Source: Eshraghiella crossota
Lineage (GTDB): Bacteria > Bacillota > Clostridia > Lachnospirales > Lachnospiraceae
Length of the DNA: 64,000 nucleotides
NCBI RefSeq assembly: GCF_025148445.1
Contig: NZ_CP102270.1
Span: 1,690,001-1,754,000, forward strand
Direction: 5' to 3'
Numbering within the stretch: the stretch's first letter is position 1; every line of letters starts with the position of its first letter. The notes under the pieces are model-generated. The model ran no database searches. It was not told where the DNA came from and worked only from the letters and a program-made list of their open reading frames with translations. This document shows positions 1 to 9,152 of the stretch, piece after piece. The translations under genes and the position numbers were made by a program.

Positions 1-2310
1 CTTAATCTGTGTTGTAAAATGATAGCCTCCTTTTACTTCACTTATATTATTATATTTTGCCGGAGTTCCAGCTTCTACCGATGCCTTATTGCCGTCATTA
101 TTGGTATAATGAACTGAGAAGGTAAGTTCAACTGCAGCTTCTGCATCACAATCCGGACTAACCTTGGCTGCTATTGTATCAAGATTAATTGTCTGTGTAA
201 CCGAAGGTACTACAGGTGCCGGTGTTGTAGTCTCCGGCTCAGCCCCGATACTTATAACAACATCAATAGCTGTTCCTATTTTAACCGAATCATTAACCGA
301 ATATCCGTTAATCGAAATAATCTTACCGGCTTCAACCTTGTCATCATTCTTTTCTGTTACTTTTCCTAACTTAAGGGAATACTTGGCAAGAAGTTCTTCT
401 GCTTCAGCCTTTGTCTTTCCTACAATATCAGGGATTATAGGCTTACCAAGACTGACAACAAGATTAATCTTGGCTGTAGAAGGTGTTTCCTCACCAACCT
501 TAGGTCCGTTCTGTGTAATTACATTGCCTTCTTTTATTTCATTGTCATAAGTATATTCAACGCCTACGTTATTAATATCAAAACCAAGGTCTTCCAGTTC
601 TTTCTTAGCGTCCGCTTCTGACTTATTGCTAAGATCAGGCATCTTAATATTCACTTCATTCTTGCCCTTATAAAGCACAACAGTTACCTGTGTTCCCACA
701 TTGACTTTAGTTCCTGCTACAGGGTCGGTTGATTTAACTTTACCAATGAGGGAATCATCTGTTGTCTCAACATACTGGAAAGTATATTTAAGTTCTGCCT
801 TGATAATGGCTTCCTCTGCTTCGTTCTGTGTCTTGCCGAGTACGTCTACCATATCAACAGTCTTAACGCCCTTACTGATATATACGGTTATTGTTGTGTT
901 TTTATCTACAAAAGAACCGGTTTCAGGATTGGTATCGTATACCTTGTCAACATCATCTTCTTTAGAATAACCATATTCATATTTAAAGCCGAGTTTTTCG
1001 TCATTAAGAGCTTTCTTTGCTTCTTCAAGAGTCATTCCGAGAACATCAGGAACTTTTACTTTATCCGATGTATCTTCAATGCTTGTTGTAGGATCATTTT
1101 TCTTACCGCTGCTTCCCGAACCGAAATTCTTGGCAATCTTGGTAATCAGAATTACAAGTATTGCAACAATGGCAACCGCAACGGATATGGCAAGTATTGT
1201 TATTACCTTATCAATTGTTTTCTTGTTGCCTGCTTCGTCTTCATCTAATTCTTCATCGTCACCATCAATATCATCAAGATTGTCATCGTCACCGTCTTCG
1301 TCAATGTCATCTTCCTCTGCAGCTTCGCCAAGGCTGTTCTTTTTATTAACTTCACCGATTGGTGTTGCTTCAATATCCTCAGCTTTGACAGCTGATGATT
1401 TTTCAGCTATTTCATTCACTTCATCAGGTGTGATAAGCTTTGTAGGCGCATCGGATGCCAATGGTGCTCCAATTGTAACAAAATCTTCATCAGGTGTTAC
1501 AAGAGAGCGCTTAAGATCTGCAATAAGATCTGTCATATTCTGATAACGACGTTCTGTACGCTTCTGTGTACATTTAAGAACTATCTTCTCAACACTTACA
1601 GGTATCTCAGGAACATATTGTCTTGGTGAAACAATTTCATCCTGAATATGCTGAAGTGCAATTGCTACGGTAGTATCACCTTCAAAAGGTACTCTGCCCG
1701 TAAGCATTTCATAAAGTGTTATACCAAAAGAATATATATCACTCTTCTCATCACTGTATCCGCCTCTTGCCTGTTCAGGTGAAATATAGTGAACAGAACC
1801 CATAACCGATGAATTAATAGTGTTGGAAGAAGCAGCTCTTGCTATACCGAAATCGGTTACTTTAACTTTGCCTTCCTTAGAAATTATAATATTCTGTGGC
1901 TTAATGTCCCTGTGGACAATGTTATGCTTATGGGCAGCGTCAATTCCCTGTGCTACCTGGATTGCAATGCTTACCGCTTCCCTTACGCCAAGAACACCTT
2001 TTTTTTCTATGTATTTCTTAAGCGTAATACCTTCCACAAGTTCCATTACAATGTAATATATGCCATTCTCTTCTCCTACATCGTATACATTAACGATATT
2101 GGCATGCATAAGGCCTGCCGCAGCCTGTGCCTCAGCCTTGAATTTAGATACAAATGTCTTATCTTCGCTGTACTCAGGCTTGAGCACCTTGATTGCAACA
2201 TAACGATTTAATTTGTGACATTTTGCTTTATATACATCAGACATTCCTCCCGAACCGATTCGTTCAAGAATTTCATATCTTTCTGCTATAAACATTCCTT
2301 TTCTTAACAT
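1..2310 (-). CDS. prkC: PASTA-domain Ser/Thr protein kinase, C-terminus beyond window
   Basis: Membrane Ser/Thr kinase of the PknB/PrkC family; family members sense muropeptides or lipid II through outer PASTA repeats and phosphorylate cytoplasmic targets. The frame is open from the ATG at 2310 (AGGAGG four bases before it) to the window edge, 770 codons without a stop. Visible: kinase domain about residues 10-275 with HRDIKPQN near 133 and DFGIA; a strongly acidic Asp/Glu stretch about 325-365; one membrane helix about 365-392; four PASTA repeats about 410-690; then a Thr/Pro linker and a beta-rich segment running off the edge. It lies 13 bases downstream of its cognate phosphatase gene and is last in the priA-def-fmt-rsmB-rlmN-stp-prkC order. 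The acidic juxtamembrane stretch is unusual; the rest is typical. Confidence 0.95.
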   Translation of the reverse strand, partial: MLRKGMFIAERYEILERIGSGGMSDVYKAKCHKLNRYVAIKVLKPEYSEDKTFVSKFKAEAQAAAGLMHANIVNVYDVGEENGIYYIVMELVEGITLKKYIEKKGVLGVREAVSIAIQVAQGIDAAHKHNIVHRDIKPQNIIISKEGKVKVTDFGIARAASSNTINSSVMGSVHYISPEQARGGYSDEKSDIYSFGITLYEMLTGRVPFEGDTTVAIALQHIQDEIVSPRQYVPEIPVSVEKIVLKCTQKRTERRYQNMTDLIADLKRSLVTPDEDFVTIGAPLASDAPTKLITPDEVNEIAEKSSAVKAEDIEATPIGEVNKKNSLGEAAEEDDIDEDGDDDNLDDIDGDDEELDEDEAGNKKTIDKVITILAISVAVAIVAILVILITKIAKNFGSGSSGKKNDPTTSIEDTSDKVKVPDVLGMTLEEAKKALNDEKLGFKYEYGYSKEDDVDKVYDTNPETGSFVDKNTTITVYISKGVKTVDMVDVLGKTQNEAEEAIIKAELKYTFQYVETTDDSLIGKVKSTDPVAGTKVNVGTQVTVVLYKGKNEVNIKMPDLSNKSEADAKKELEDLGFDINNVGVEYTYDNEIKEGNVITQNGPKVGEETPSTAKINLVVSLGKPIIPDIVGKTKAEAEELLAKYSLKLGKVTEKNDDKVEAGKIISINGYSVNDSVKIGTAIDVVISIGAEPETTTPAPVVPSVTQTINLDTIAAKVSPDCDAEAAVELTFSVHYTNNDGNKASVEAGTPAKYNNISEVKGGYHFTTQIK

Positions 2311-2323
2311 ATTTCCTCCTAAA

Positions 2324-3043
2324 TTATGGTTCTATAATAATTACTGAAATATTATCTTTGCCACCATTCTGATTAGCCATCATAACAAGTTTATCTGCTT
2401 TATTCATAATATCATCATGGCCTGACATAACCGACTCAATTTCTTTATCGGTTACCATATTGGTAAGACCGTCTGTACACATAAGGATACGGCTGTTATC
2501 TTCTATCTCTATCTCAAAGAAATCCGGTATAACGTTCTCAGCTCCTCCAAGTGCTCTTGTTATGACATTTTTATATTCATTGGTTCTGGCATCCTCTCTG
2601 TTAAGTGTACCCATCTGAACCATCTCTTCTACATATGAATGATCTCTTGTTACCTGCTTTAATTCCCTGTCGGCAAGATAAAGCCTGCTGTCACCGATAT
2701 TGGCAACATACATGGACCTGCCGTATATTACAGCCACAACAAAGGTAGTTCCCATTCCTCTGTAATCCTCTGATGTGGAGGCTAACTTTAACAACTCTTC
2801 ATTTGTATGATTTATTGCATCGGACATTATCTGCACAGGCTTAGATGACACGGAATTCTTAACACAGTCAATAAATGTGTTGACGGAAAACTTAGAGGCA
2901 AGATCTCCTGCCTTATGTCCTCCCATTCCATCAGCAACTATAAACAGGTTCGGCAGGTTACCTACCGGTTTCACCGTTGAAAAAACATAGTCCTGATTCA
3001 TATTTCTCTGTCTGCCCACATCCGTTAATGCGTATGCGTTCAT
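2324..3043 (-). CDS. stp: PP2C-family Ser/Thr protein phosphatase
   Basis: Manganese-dependent PP2C phosphatase (Stp/PrpC) that reverses phosphorylation by the neighbouring PASTA kinase. At 239 residues it is the usual length for the short bacterial class. Metal-binding motifs are all present: RNMNQD ending at Asp18, VADGMGGH with Asp38-Gly39, GDSRLYL, CTDGLTN and the C-terminal GKDNISVI. It is cytoplasmic, with no signal or membrane segment. The ATG at 3043 has AGGAG at good spacing. A 90-bp gap separates it from rlmN and contains a promoter-like sequence, so stp-prkC may be expressed both with the upstream operon and on its own. Confidence 0.95.
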   Translation of the reverse strand: MNAYALTDVGRQRNMNQDYVFSTVKPVGNLPNLFIVADGMGGHKAGDLASKFSVNTFIDCVKNSVSSKPVQIMSDAINHTNEELLKLASTSEDYRGMGTTFVVAVIYGRSMYVANIGDSRLYLADRELKQVTRDHSYVEEMVQMGTLNREDARTNEYKNVITRALGGAENVIPDFFEIEIEDNSRILMCTDGLTNMVTDKEIESVMSGHDDIMNKADKLVMMANQNGGKDNISVIIIEP

Positions 3044-3100
3044 TAATTAAGCTCCTTTATATTCGTCACTATGTTATTAAAATTGCATTTTATCCCATTC

Positions 3101-3129
3101 ATTCTATCACAAGGATAAAAAAAGTACAA
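3101..3129 (-). promoter_or_regulatory. Putative sigma-A promoter for stp-prkC
   Basis: On the minus strand the -35 TTGTAC (3124-3129) and -10 TAGAAT (3101-3106) are separated by 17 bp in the 90-bp gap between rlmN and stp. This would place the transcription start about 50 bp upstream of the stp start codon. The match is by eye to the housekeeping consensus. Confidence 0.5.
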
Positions 3130-3133
3130 CAAG

Positions 3134-4183
3134 TTAAATTTTAGCAGCATTATCGTCCATATATCTTTTGCGAAGCTGTCCGCAGGCTCCGTCTATATCT
3201 CTTCCCATCTCCCTGCGCACCGTAACCTGAATCCTGTTTTTTTCAAGGATATCTTTGAACTTCTTAATGCTCTTTGTATCCGACTGCCTGTAGTCTCTTT
3301 CCTTAATGGGATTAACAGGAATCAGATTTATGTGGCAGTTCATTCCTTTTACCAGGTCTGCCAGTATCAAAGCATGTTCGCTCCCATCATTTTCGCCTTT
3401 TACAAGACTGTATTCAAAAGTTATCCTTCTGCCTGTCTTTTCAATGTAATAACTGCAGGCATCCATAATTTCACTTATGGAATATTTATTGGCAACCGGC
3501 ATTAATTTTTTGCGCATCTCATCCGTTGGGGAATGTAATGATATTGCTAACGTAATCTGCAGTCTCATATCAGCCAGTTCATATATTCTCGGAACAAGAC
3601 CACAGGTTGATACTGTTAAATTTCTGGCACTGATATTAAGTCCGTTTTCATCTGTAAGGAGTTTTTCAAATTTAATAAAGTTATCAAAATTATCAAAAGG
3701 TTCCCCGGACCCCATTACAACAACGTTGGATACCCTGTTTCCCGTAAGCGACTGTATTCTGTATATCTGGTCAAGCATTTCCGACGGATACAGATTTCTG
3801 GCAAGTCCGTCAAGGGTTGAGGCACAGAACCGGCAGCCCATCCTGCAACCAGCCTGTGATGAAATACATACGGAATCTCCATGGTGATAGTGCATAAGCA
3901 CACTCTCGATATAATTGCCGTCGTACAGCCTGAAAAGATATTTTGAGGTACCGTCTTCTTTGGATACCTGTACTCTTTCAGGATATAATGAAGCATAAAA
4001 AGTGTTTTCCTTTAACTTTGCTTTAAGCGAAGCGGGGATATTAGTCATCTCATCATATCCCGGAACAAGTCTGACATGCATCCATTCATAAAGCTGTTTT
4101 GCCCTGAATTTAGGCTCTCCAAGGCTTACAATGTATTCTGTTAATTCATCCAAATCAAAAGATTTGATATCTGTAAGTTCCAC
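3134..4183 (-). CDS. rlmN: Dual-specificity 23S rRNA/tRNA adenine-C2 methyltransferase RlmN
   Basis: Radical SAM enzyme that methylates C2 of A2503 in 23S rRNA and A37 in some tRNAs. The Cx3Cx2C cluster motif is CRMGCRFC (Cys113, Cys117, Cys120), followed by GSGEPFDN and, near the C-terminus, GACGQL with the second catalytic Cys. Length (349) is normal. The start is a GTG at 4183 with AGGAGA upstream; rsmB ends one base before it, so translation is probably coupled. Part of the minus-strand priA-prkC operon. Sequence alone does not separate it fully from Cfr-type paralogues, but the context and length favour RlmN. Confidence 0.95.
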   Translation of the reverse strand: MELTDIKSFDLDELTEYIVSLGEPKFRAKQLYEWMHVRLVPGYDEMTNIPASLKAKLKENTFYASLYPERVQVSKEDGTSKYLFRLYDGNYIESVLMHYHHGDSVCISSQAGCRMGCRFCASTLDGLARNLYPSEMLDQIYRIQSLTGNRVSNVVVMGSGEPFDNFDNFIKFEKLLTDENGLNISARNLTVSTCGLVPRIYELADMRLQITLAISLHSPTDEMRKKLMPVANKYSISEIMDACSYYIEKTGRRITFEYSLVKGENDGSEHALILADLVKGMNCHINLIPVNPIKERDYRQSDTKSIKKFKDILEKNRIQVTVRREMGRDIDGACGQLRKRYMDDNAAKI

Positions 4184-4184
4184 G

Positions 4185-5516
4185 TTATTTTCTCCTAAAT
4201 AATGCTATGAAAAATCCGTCAAAATTATTATTTTCATCCGGTATTATTTCAAGTATTCCCTTTTTATAATATTTTTTCATATTATCAGGTACCCTGTCTT
4301 CAAAATCCACAAGGACATAATCACCATATGAAAGTATATGTTCCACATTACCCATATTTTCTTCATAATTAAGTGTACATGTACTGAAGCAGAATTTTCC
4401 ACCGTGTTTTACATATTCTTTTGAATTATCAAGGATCTTTTTCTGGAGTTCTGATAATTCATGGCATTTTTCTTCACTTGCGTGATACTTTATATCGGGC
4501 TTTTTATTAAGAATACCGAGTCCTGAACAAGGGAGGTCGGCTATCACCACATCTGCTTTTTCAACAGAATCTTCCCATTTTACCGTAGCATCCTTTACAA
4601 CAGCTTTGATGTTGCAAAGATTAAGCCTGTCAATATTTTCGTTAATCATCATAACCTTATTGTCGGAAACATCCCTTGCCTCTACAAATCCGGTATTATC
4701 CATAAATTCCGCTATATGAAGGCTTTTGCCTCCCGGTGCAGCACACAAATCTATTACATAGCTGTCTTTTTCGGGATTAATTGCATAACATACCATCATC
4801 GAACTTAAATCCTGCACGAAAAAATCTCCGTTCGCAAAGGTATTTAATTTATTAAGGTAATCAAATCCCTCTATTTCCAAAGCACAATCAGGTTCTTCTA
4901 TTACTTTTGCACGGACATTTTCCGCTGTAAGTCTTTTAACAAGTTCTTCTCTCGTACAATGGTTAAAATTGCATCTGACTGTCAGCGGTCTTTTTGAATA
5001 CTGTGCCTTAAGTATTGCTTCCGTATTCTCTTTACCGTATTCTTTCAGCCATTTATCAACAATCCATCCGGGAGTGGAATATTTTAACCACAATTCCTGT
5101 GGCATTTCAATTTTGTTCTTTTCTCTTGCAATGGTTCTCAAAACACCGTTTACAAAACCTTTAAGGGCAGTAAAGCCTTTCTTCACAGAAAGTCTGACTG
5201 CTTCGTTACATACCGCAAAATCTTTAACGCCTTCCATATATATAAGCTGATATGTGCTCATCCTCAAAATATTGCGTATAACAGGTTTCATTTTATTTAC
5301 AGGTGTTTTTGAAAAAAGATTAATGATATAATCCAGAGTTATTTTTCTCTCAACCGTTCCAAGAATTGTCCTGCTTATAAAAGAACGGTCAATATTATCA
5401 AGATACTGATACTTTTTCAGAACCTCCGGCAAAACTATATGTGTAAATCTGTCTTTTTCGTTTATTTCAATCAATGCGTCAAGAATAATATTTCTGGTAT
5501 TCACATTCTGGTTCAT
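4185..5516 (-). CDS. rsmB: 16S rRNA m5C967 methyltransferase RsmB
   Basis: SAM-dependent 16S rRNA cytosine-C5 methyltransferase of the NOL1/NOP2/Sun family. The N-terminal ~130 residues form a NusB-like RNA-binding domain; the C-terminal catalytic domain shows the SAM site CAAPGGKSLH, DLPCSGLGIL and FSTCTLN, the latter two carrying the paired catalytic cysteines. At 443 residues the length is standard. The ATG at 5516 overlaps the fmt stop in an ATGA arrangement, indicating translational coupling. It sits between fmt and rlmN as in many Firmicutes. Confidence 0.95.
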   Translation of the reverse strand: MNQNVNTRNIILDALIEINEKDRFTHIVLPEVLKKYQYLDNIDRSFISRTILGTVERKITLDYIINLFSKTPVNKMKPVIRNILRMSTYQLIYMEGVKDFAVCNEAVRLSVKKGFTALKGFVNGVLRTIAREKNKIEMPQELWLKYSTPGWIVDKWLKEYGKENTEAILKAQYSKRPLTVRCNFNHCTREELVKRLTAENVRAKVIEEPDCALEIEGFDYLNKLNTFANGDFFVQDLSSMMVCYAINPEKDSYVIDLCAAPGGKSLHIAEFMDNTGFVEARDVSDNKVMMINENIDRLNLCNIKAVVKDATVKWEDSVEKADVVIADLPCSGLGILNKKPDIKYHASEEKCHELSELQKKILDNSKEYVKHGGKFCFSTCTLNYEENMGNVEHILSYGDYVLVDFEDRVPDNMKKYYKKGILEIIPDENNNFDGFFIALFRRK

Positions 5517-6433
5517 AATATCATTCCTTCTGTTACGGCTGTGCCTCTTAAAAAGCTTTCCGTATCCATTCTCTTTTTGCCCTCAAGCTGTAATTCAAGG
5601 ACTTTTATTCCGCCATTACCACAGGCAATGGAAAAAGATTTTTTGGTAACATCATAAATTGTTCCCGGTTCAAGTCCGTCGCACTCACATACAGCGGCTT
5701 TCCATATCTTGAGTGTCCTGCCGTTATATACCGTATATGCGGACGGCCATGGATTAAGTCCTCTTATAAGTCTTTCAAGGGTAATGGCATCCTTTGTAAA
5801 ATCAAGCTTTCCAAGTGATTTGTCAAGTTTACCCGCATAAGTAGAAATGCCCTCCTGCTTTACAGCCCTTGCGGTTCCGTTTTCAATTTCAGCAAGTGTT
5901 GATACAAGTGTTCCGGCACCAAGGTCAGCCAGTTTGTCAAAAAGACTGCCACCGGTTTCATCGGGAGCCAGCTCTATTTTTGCCACTTTAAGCATATCTC
6001 CCGTATCAAGGCCTTCATCCATCTGCATTATGGTAACTCCGGCTTCTTTTTCACCGTCAATTACTGCCCACTGGATAGGTGCAGCTCCTCTGTATTTTGG
6101 CAGAAGGGAAGCATGAACATTTACGCATCCGTACTTAGGAAGTTCAAGAATCTCTTTTGAAAGAATCTGTCCATATGCCACTACCACTATTACATCAGGA
6201 GATATTTTTTTAAGTATATCCACAAATTCAGGATTTCTGACCTTTAAAGGCTGAAACACTTCAATATTGTGTTCTAAGGCTTTTACCTTGACGGGGCTCA
6301 TTGATATTTCCTTGCCCCTGCCTTTTTGTTTGTCGGGCTGGGTTATTACTGCCGCTACTTCATGACCTGCCTGTATTATTGCTTCAAGCGTACTGACGGC
6401 AAAATCAGGGGTTCCCATAAATACAACTTTCAT
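5513..6433 (-). CDS. fmt: Methionyl-tRNA formyltransferase
   Basis: Transfers a formyl group from 10-formyl-tetrahydrofolate to Met-tRNAfMet for translation initiation. The protein opens with the MKVVFMGTPDFA start typical of Fmt; the formyltransferase core carries HASLLPKYRGAAPIQW with the catalytic Asn/His neighbourhood and MDEGLDTGDML; a C-terminal OB-like tRNA-binding domain follows to residue 306. It lies three bases downstream of def, and the 10-formyl-THF donor can be supplied by fhs and folD, both encoded a few kilobases upstream on the same strand. Start ATG at 6433. Confidence 0.97.
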   Translation of the reverse strand: MKVVFMGTPDFAVSTLEAIIQAGHEVAAVITQPDKQKGRGKEISMSPVKVKALEHNIEVFQPLKVRNPEFVDILKKISPDVIVVVAYGQILSKEILELPKYGCVNVHASLLPKYRGAAPIQWAVIDGEKEAGVTIMQMDEGLDTGDMLKVAKIELAPDETGGSLFDKLADLGAGTLVSTLAEIENGTARAVKQEGISTYAGKLDKSLGKLDFTKDAITLERLIRGLNPWPSAYTVYNGRTLKIWKAAVCECDGLEPGTIYDVTKKSFSIACGNGGIKVLELQLEGKKRMDTESFLRGTAVTEGMIL

Positions 6434-6436
6434 ATA

Positions 6437-6913
6437 TTACTCCTCGTCTTCGTCATTTACTACTTCCATAAGGCTTCCTTCAACGTGGTCGATATATAAA
6501 TCGCCATCAAGATGTCCCAGTTCGTGGCATATTGCCCTTGCCAGAAGTTCTTCGCCTTCAATCGTATATTCATTCATCTGAAGGTCATAAGCTTTTGCTT
6601 TTACATAATTGGGTCTTGTAACAATTCCTGCTTTGCCAGGAATGCTAAGACAGCCTTCCTGTCCGGTCTGTGAACCTGAAGTTTCAAGGATTTCAGGGTT
6701 AATCATTATGATGGGTCCGTCACCAATATCAATTACAACTATTCTTTTTAAAATTCCTACCTGTGGTGCCGCAAGTCCCACGCCATTTGCCTCATACATT
6801 GTATCAAGCATATCTCCTACAAGTTCTTCCGTTTTTTTTGTAATCTCCTGTACAGGCTTACATACTTTTCTTAAAATAGGGTCATCATTAATTCTGATAT
6901 TTCTTAATGCCAT
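6437..6913 (-). CDS. def: Peptide deformylase
   Basis: Metalloenzyme that removes the N-formyl group from nascent proteins. All three family motifs are present: GVGLAAPQVG, EGCLSIPG (metal Cys) and HELGHLDG (HExxH metal site). The ATG at 6913 is preferred over the in-frame ATG at 6973: only 6913 has a strong AAGGAG at proper spacing, and the longer form would overlap priA. This gives 158 residues, a normal length. Sixteen bases separate it from priA and three from fmt, so it is co-expressed with the enzyme whose product it processes. Confidence 0.96.
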   Translation of the reverse strand: MALRNIRINDDPILRKVCKPVQEITKKTEELVGDMLDTMYEANGVGLAAPQVGILKRIVVIDIGDGPIIMINPEILETSGSQTGQEGCLSIPGKAGIVTRPNYVKAKAYDLQMNEYTIEGEELLARAICHELGHLDGDLYIDHVEGSLMEVVNDEDEE

Positions 6914-6929
6914 GTTTTTAACTCCTTTT

Positions 6930-9137
6930 TTATCTGAAATCATATTGTATCTGACACTTTGAAAGATATTCACTGTGTTCTTTCATAAAGTTATCAATCT
7001 CTTTTTTTATATTCTGAAGTCTTTGGTGTTCTTTATCCTTATAATATATCTGCCGAAAAAAAACATCCTTAACTTTATACACCGGAGCCTTGCCCGGTCC
7101 TATTATCTTAGTCTGGCTGTCTGCTTTGTCTGTAAGCTGTTTTATCTTTTCTGACAACTCAGCTGTCTTTTGTTCGTCCTCTGACGCAATCCTTACAGTC
7201 ATAAAATTATATACCGGCGGATAATCCATAAGCTCCCTGAAAGCTATTTCTTCATTATAAAAACTCTCATAATCGTGATTGCAGGCATGCACAATACTGT
7301 AATGCTCCGGTGAATAGGTCTGTATTACGGCATTGCCCTCCTTATTGCCTCTTCCTGCTCTTCCCGCTGCCTGGGTTATAAGCTCAAAAGTTCTTTCTGC
7401 CGCCATATAATCCGGCGAATATAATGATACATCTGCAAGAAGAACTCCCACAAGGGTAACATTTGGGAAATCGTGGCCTTTTACAATCATCTGTGTGCCT
7501 ATAAGAATATCGGCTTCATGGTTTTCAAACGCCTCTAATATCTTTGCATGCCCGTCCTTGTTACGCGTAGTATCGGCATCCATGCGTAAAACTTTATTAT
7601 CAGGGAAAAGTTTTTTTATTTCCGATTCCACAAGTTCAGTTCCGGCTTTAAATCTTCCGATATGTTTTGAACCGCACTCCGGACATATTTTTATACCGGG
7701 TGTTTCATAACCGCAGTAATGACATACGAACCTGCCATTCCTATGTTCGGTGAGGGATACCGCACAGTGAGGACATGTAATTACATGTCCGCAGTTACGG
7801 CAGCTTAGGAATCCAAGATATCCCCGCCTGTTAAGAAAAAGCATAACCTGTTCTTTCATTGACAGTTTTTCTTTCATAAGTTCCATAAGTCGGTTGCTGA
7901 ACATCGTCCTGTTACCATTTCTCAGTTCTTCCCTTAAATCAACAATCTCTGCTGTGGGAAATCCCGCAAGGCCTGCCCTGTTATTTAATTCATAAAGTTT
8001 AAACCGCCCCGCTTTTGCATTATAATAGCTTTCAAGCGATGGAGTTGCAGAGCCTAAAACCACTTTGGCTCCTGTCATTTTTGCAAGTTCAATGGCTGTT
8101 TCCCTTGCATGATACCTTGGAACATTCTCGCTTTTGTATGCACTTTCGTGTTCCTCGTCGATTATTATAAGCGAAAGTCGGTTAAACGGTGTAAAAAGTG
8201 CTGACCGCGGTCCAATCATTATTCTTATCTTTCCCGATTTAGCCATTTCAAAACTGTCATATCTTTCGCCTTTTGACATTTTGGAATTTATAACGGAAAC
8301 GATATCTCCGAATCTGTTATAAAACCTCATCACTGTCTGGTATGTAAGGGATATCTCCGGTATGAGGCATATTACATCACCACCCCGGTTTATAACCCAT
8401 TCAATCAGTTCCAGATACACTTCTGTCTTGCCGCTTCCCGTTACACCTTTTATAAGTGATGGCATCATATCTCCATTTTCCATGTCTTTGATTATAGATT
8501 CCGCAACGTAGCGTTGTTCTTCATTGAGGAGAATTTTTTCTCCGGACTTTATGGTATTTTTTATGGTGTTTCTGAACATTGTATGTGTTGTTATCTCGAT
8601 TATACCTTTATTTTCCAAGGTTTTTACGGTTGTTAAATTTATATTTAATTTCCGGGTGAGCAGTGAATAATCAACAACGGGCGTCTTTGCAAGTGTTTCT
8701 AAAAGTCTCGCCCTTGCGGTATATCTTTTTCTTGCTGCTTCTTTTGCATATTCTTCTGCTTCTTCTTTTGAAATAAGAAGATGTATTGTCTTTTTCTCGA
8801 TATTTCTGACTTTTTCTTTTACAGGCATTACAAGTTTAAGTGCCTGATTCATTGTGGAACCATAATGATTTTTAATCCAGTTGGCAAGTTTTATCATCCT
8901 TCCATCTATTGTGACACTGTGTCCGCAAATCCCTGTAAGGGATTTCATTCTGGATATATCTATCTCCGGTTCATCACTTATATCTACGACATAACCGGTC
9001 CGTCTGGTTTTACCGAACGGTATCTGCACTTTCATCCCGATTTCAAGCTCCGGAAGCATTGTTTCCGGAATTATGTATTGAAATATTTTATCCAGTTGTT
9101 CATGGGATATATCAACAATTACTCCGGCAAACTTCAC
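6930..9137 (-). CDS. priA: Primosomal replication restart helicase PriA
   Basis: Superfamily 2 DNA helicase that reloads the replisome at collapsed forks. N-terminal DNA-binding region about 1-200; Walker A GVTGSGKTE; DEEH box; paired zinc-binding cysteine clusters (CRNCGHVITCPHC, CHYCGY and CPECG); helicase motifs through ADVSLYSPDYMAAER and QAAGRAGRG. The GTG at 9137 has GGGTGG five bases upstream, so I prefer it to the in-frame GTG at 9146, which abuts the purine stretch. Length about 735 residues is usual for Firmicutes. It starts 15 bases after murE. Confidence 0.95.
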   Translation of the reverse strand: MKFAGVIVDISHEQLDKIFQYIIPETMLPELEIGMKVQIPFGKTRRTGYVVDISDEPEIDISRMKSLTGICGHSVTIDGRMIKLANWIKNHYGSTMNQALKLVMPVKEKVRNIEKKTIHLLISKEEAEEYAKEAARKRYTARARLLETLAKTPVVDYSLLTRKLNINLTTVKTLENKGIIEITTHTMFRNTIKNTIKSGEKILLNEEQRYVAESIIKDMENGDMMPSLIKGVTGSGKTEVYLELIEWVINRGGDVICLIPEISLTYQTVMRFYNRFGDIVSVINSKMSKGERYDSFEMAKSGKIRIMIGPRSALFTPFNRLSLIIIDEEHESAYKSENVPRYHARETAIELAKMTGAKVVLGSATPSLESYYNAKAGRFKLYELNNRAGLAGFPTAEIVDLREELRNGNRTMFSNRLMELMKEKLSMKEQVMLFLNRRGYLGFLSCRNCGHVITCPHCAVSLTEHRNGRFVCHYCGYETPGIKICPECGSKHIGRFKAGTELVESEIKKLFPDNKVLRMDADTTRNKDGHAKILEAFENHEADILIGTQMIVKGHDFPNVTLVGVLLADVSLYSPDYMAAERTFELITQAAGRAGRGNKEGNAVIQTYSPEHYSIVHACNHDYESFYNEEIAFRELMDYPPVYNFMTVRIASEDEQKTAELSEKIKQLTDKADSQTKIIGPGKAPVYKVKDVFFRQIYYKDKEHQRLQNIKKEIDNFMKEHSEYLSKCQIQYDFR

Positions 9138-9152
9138 TTTATCCACCCTTTT

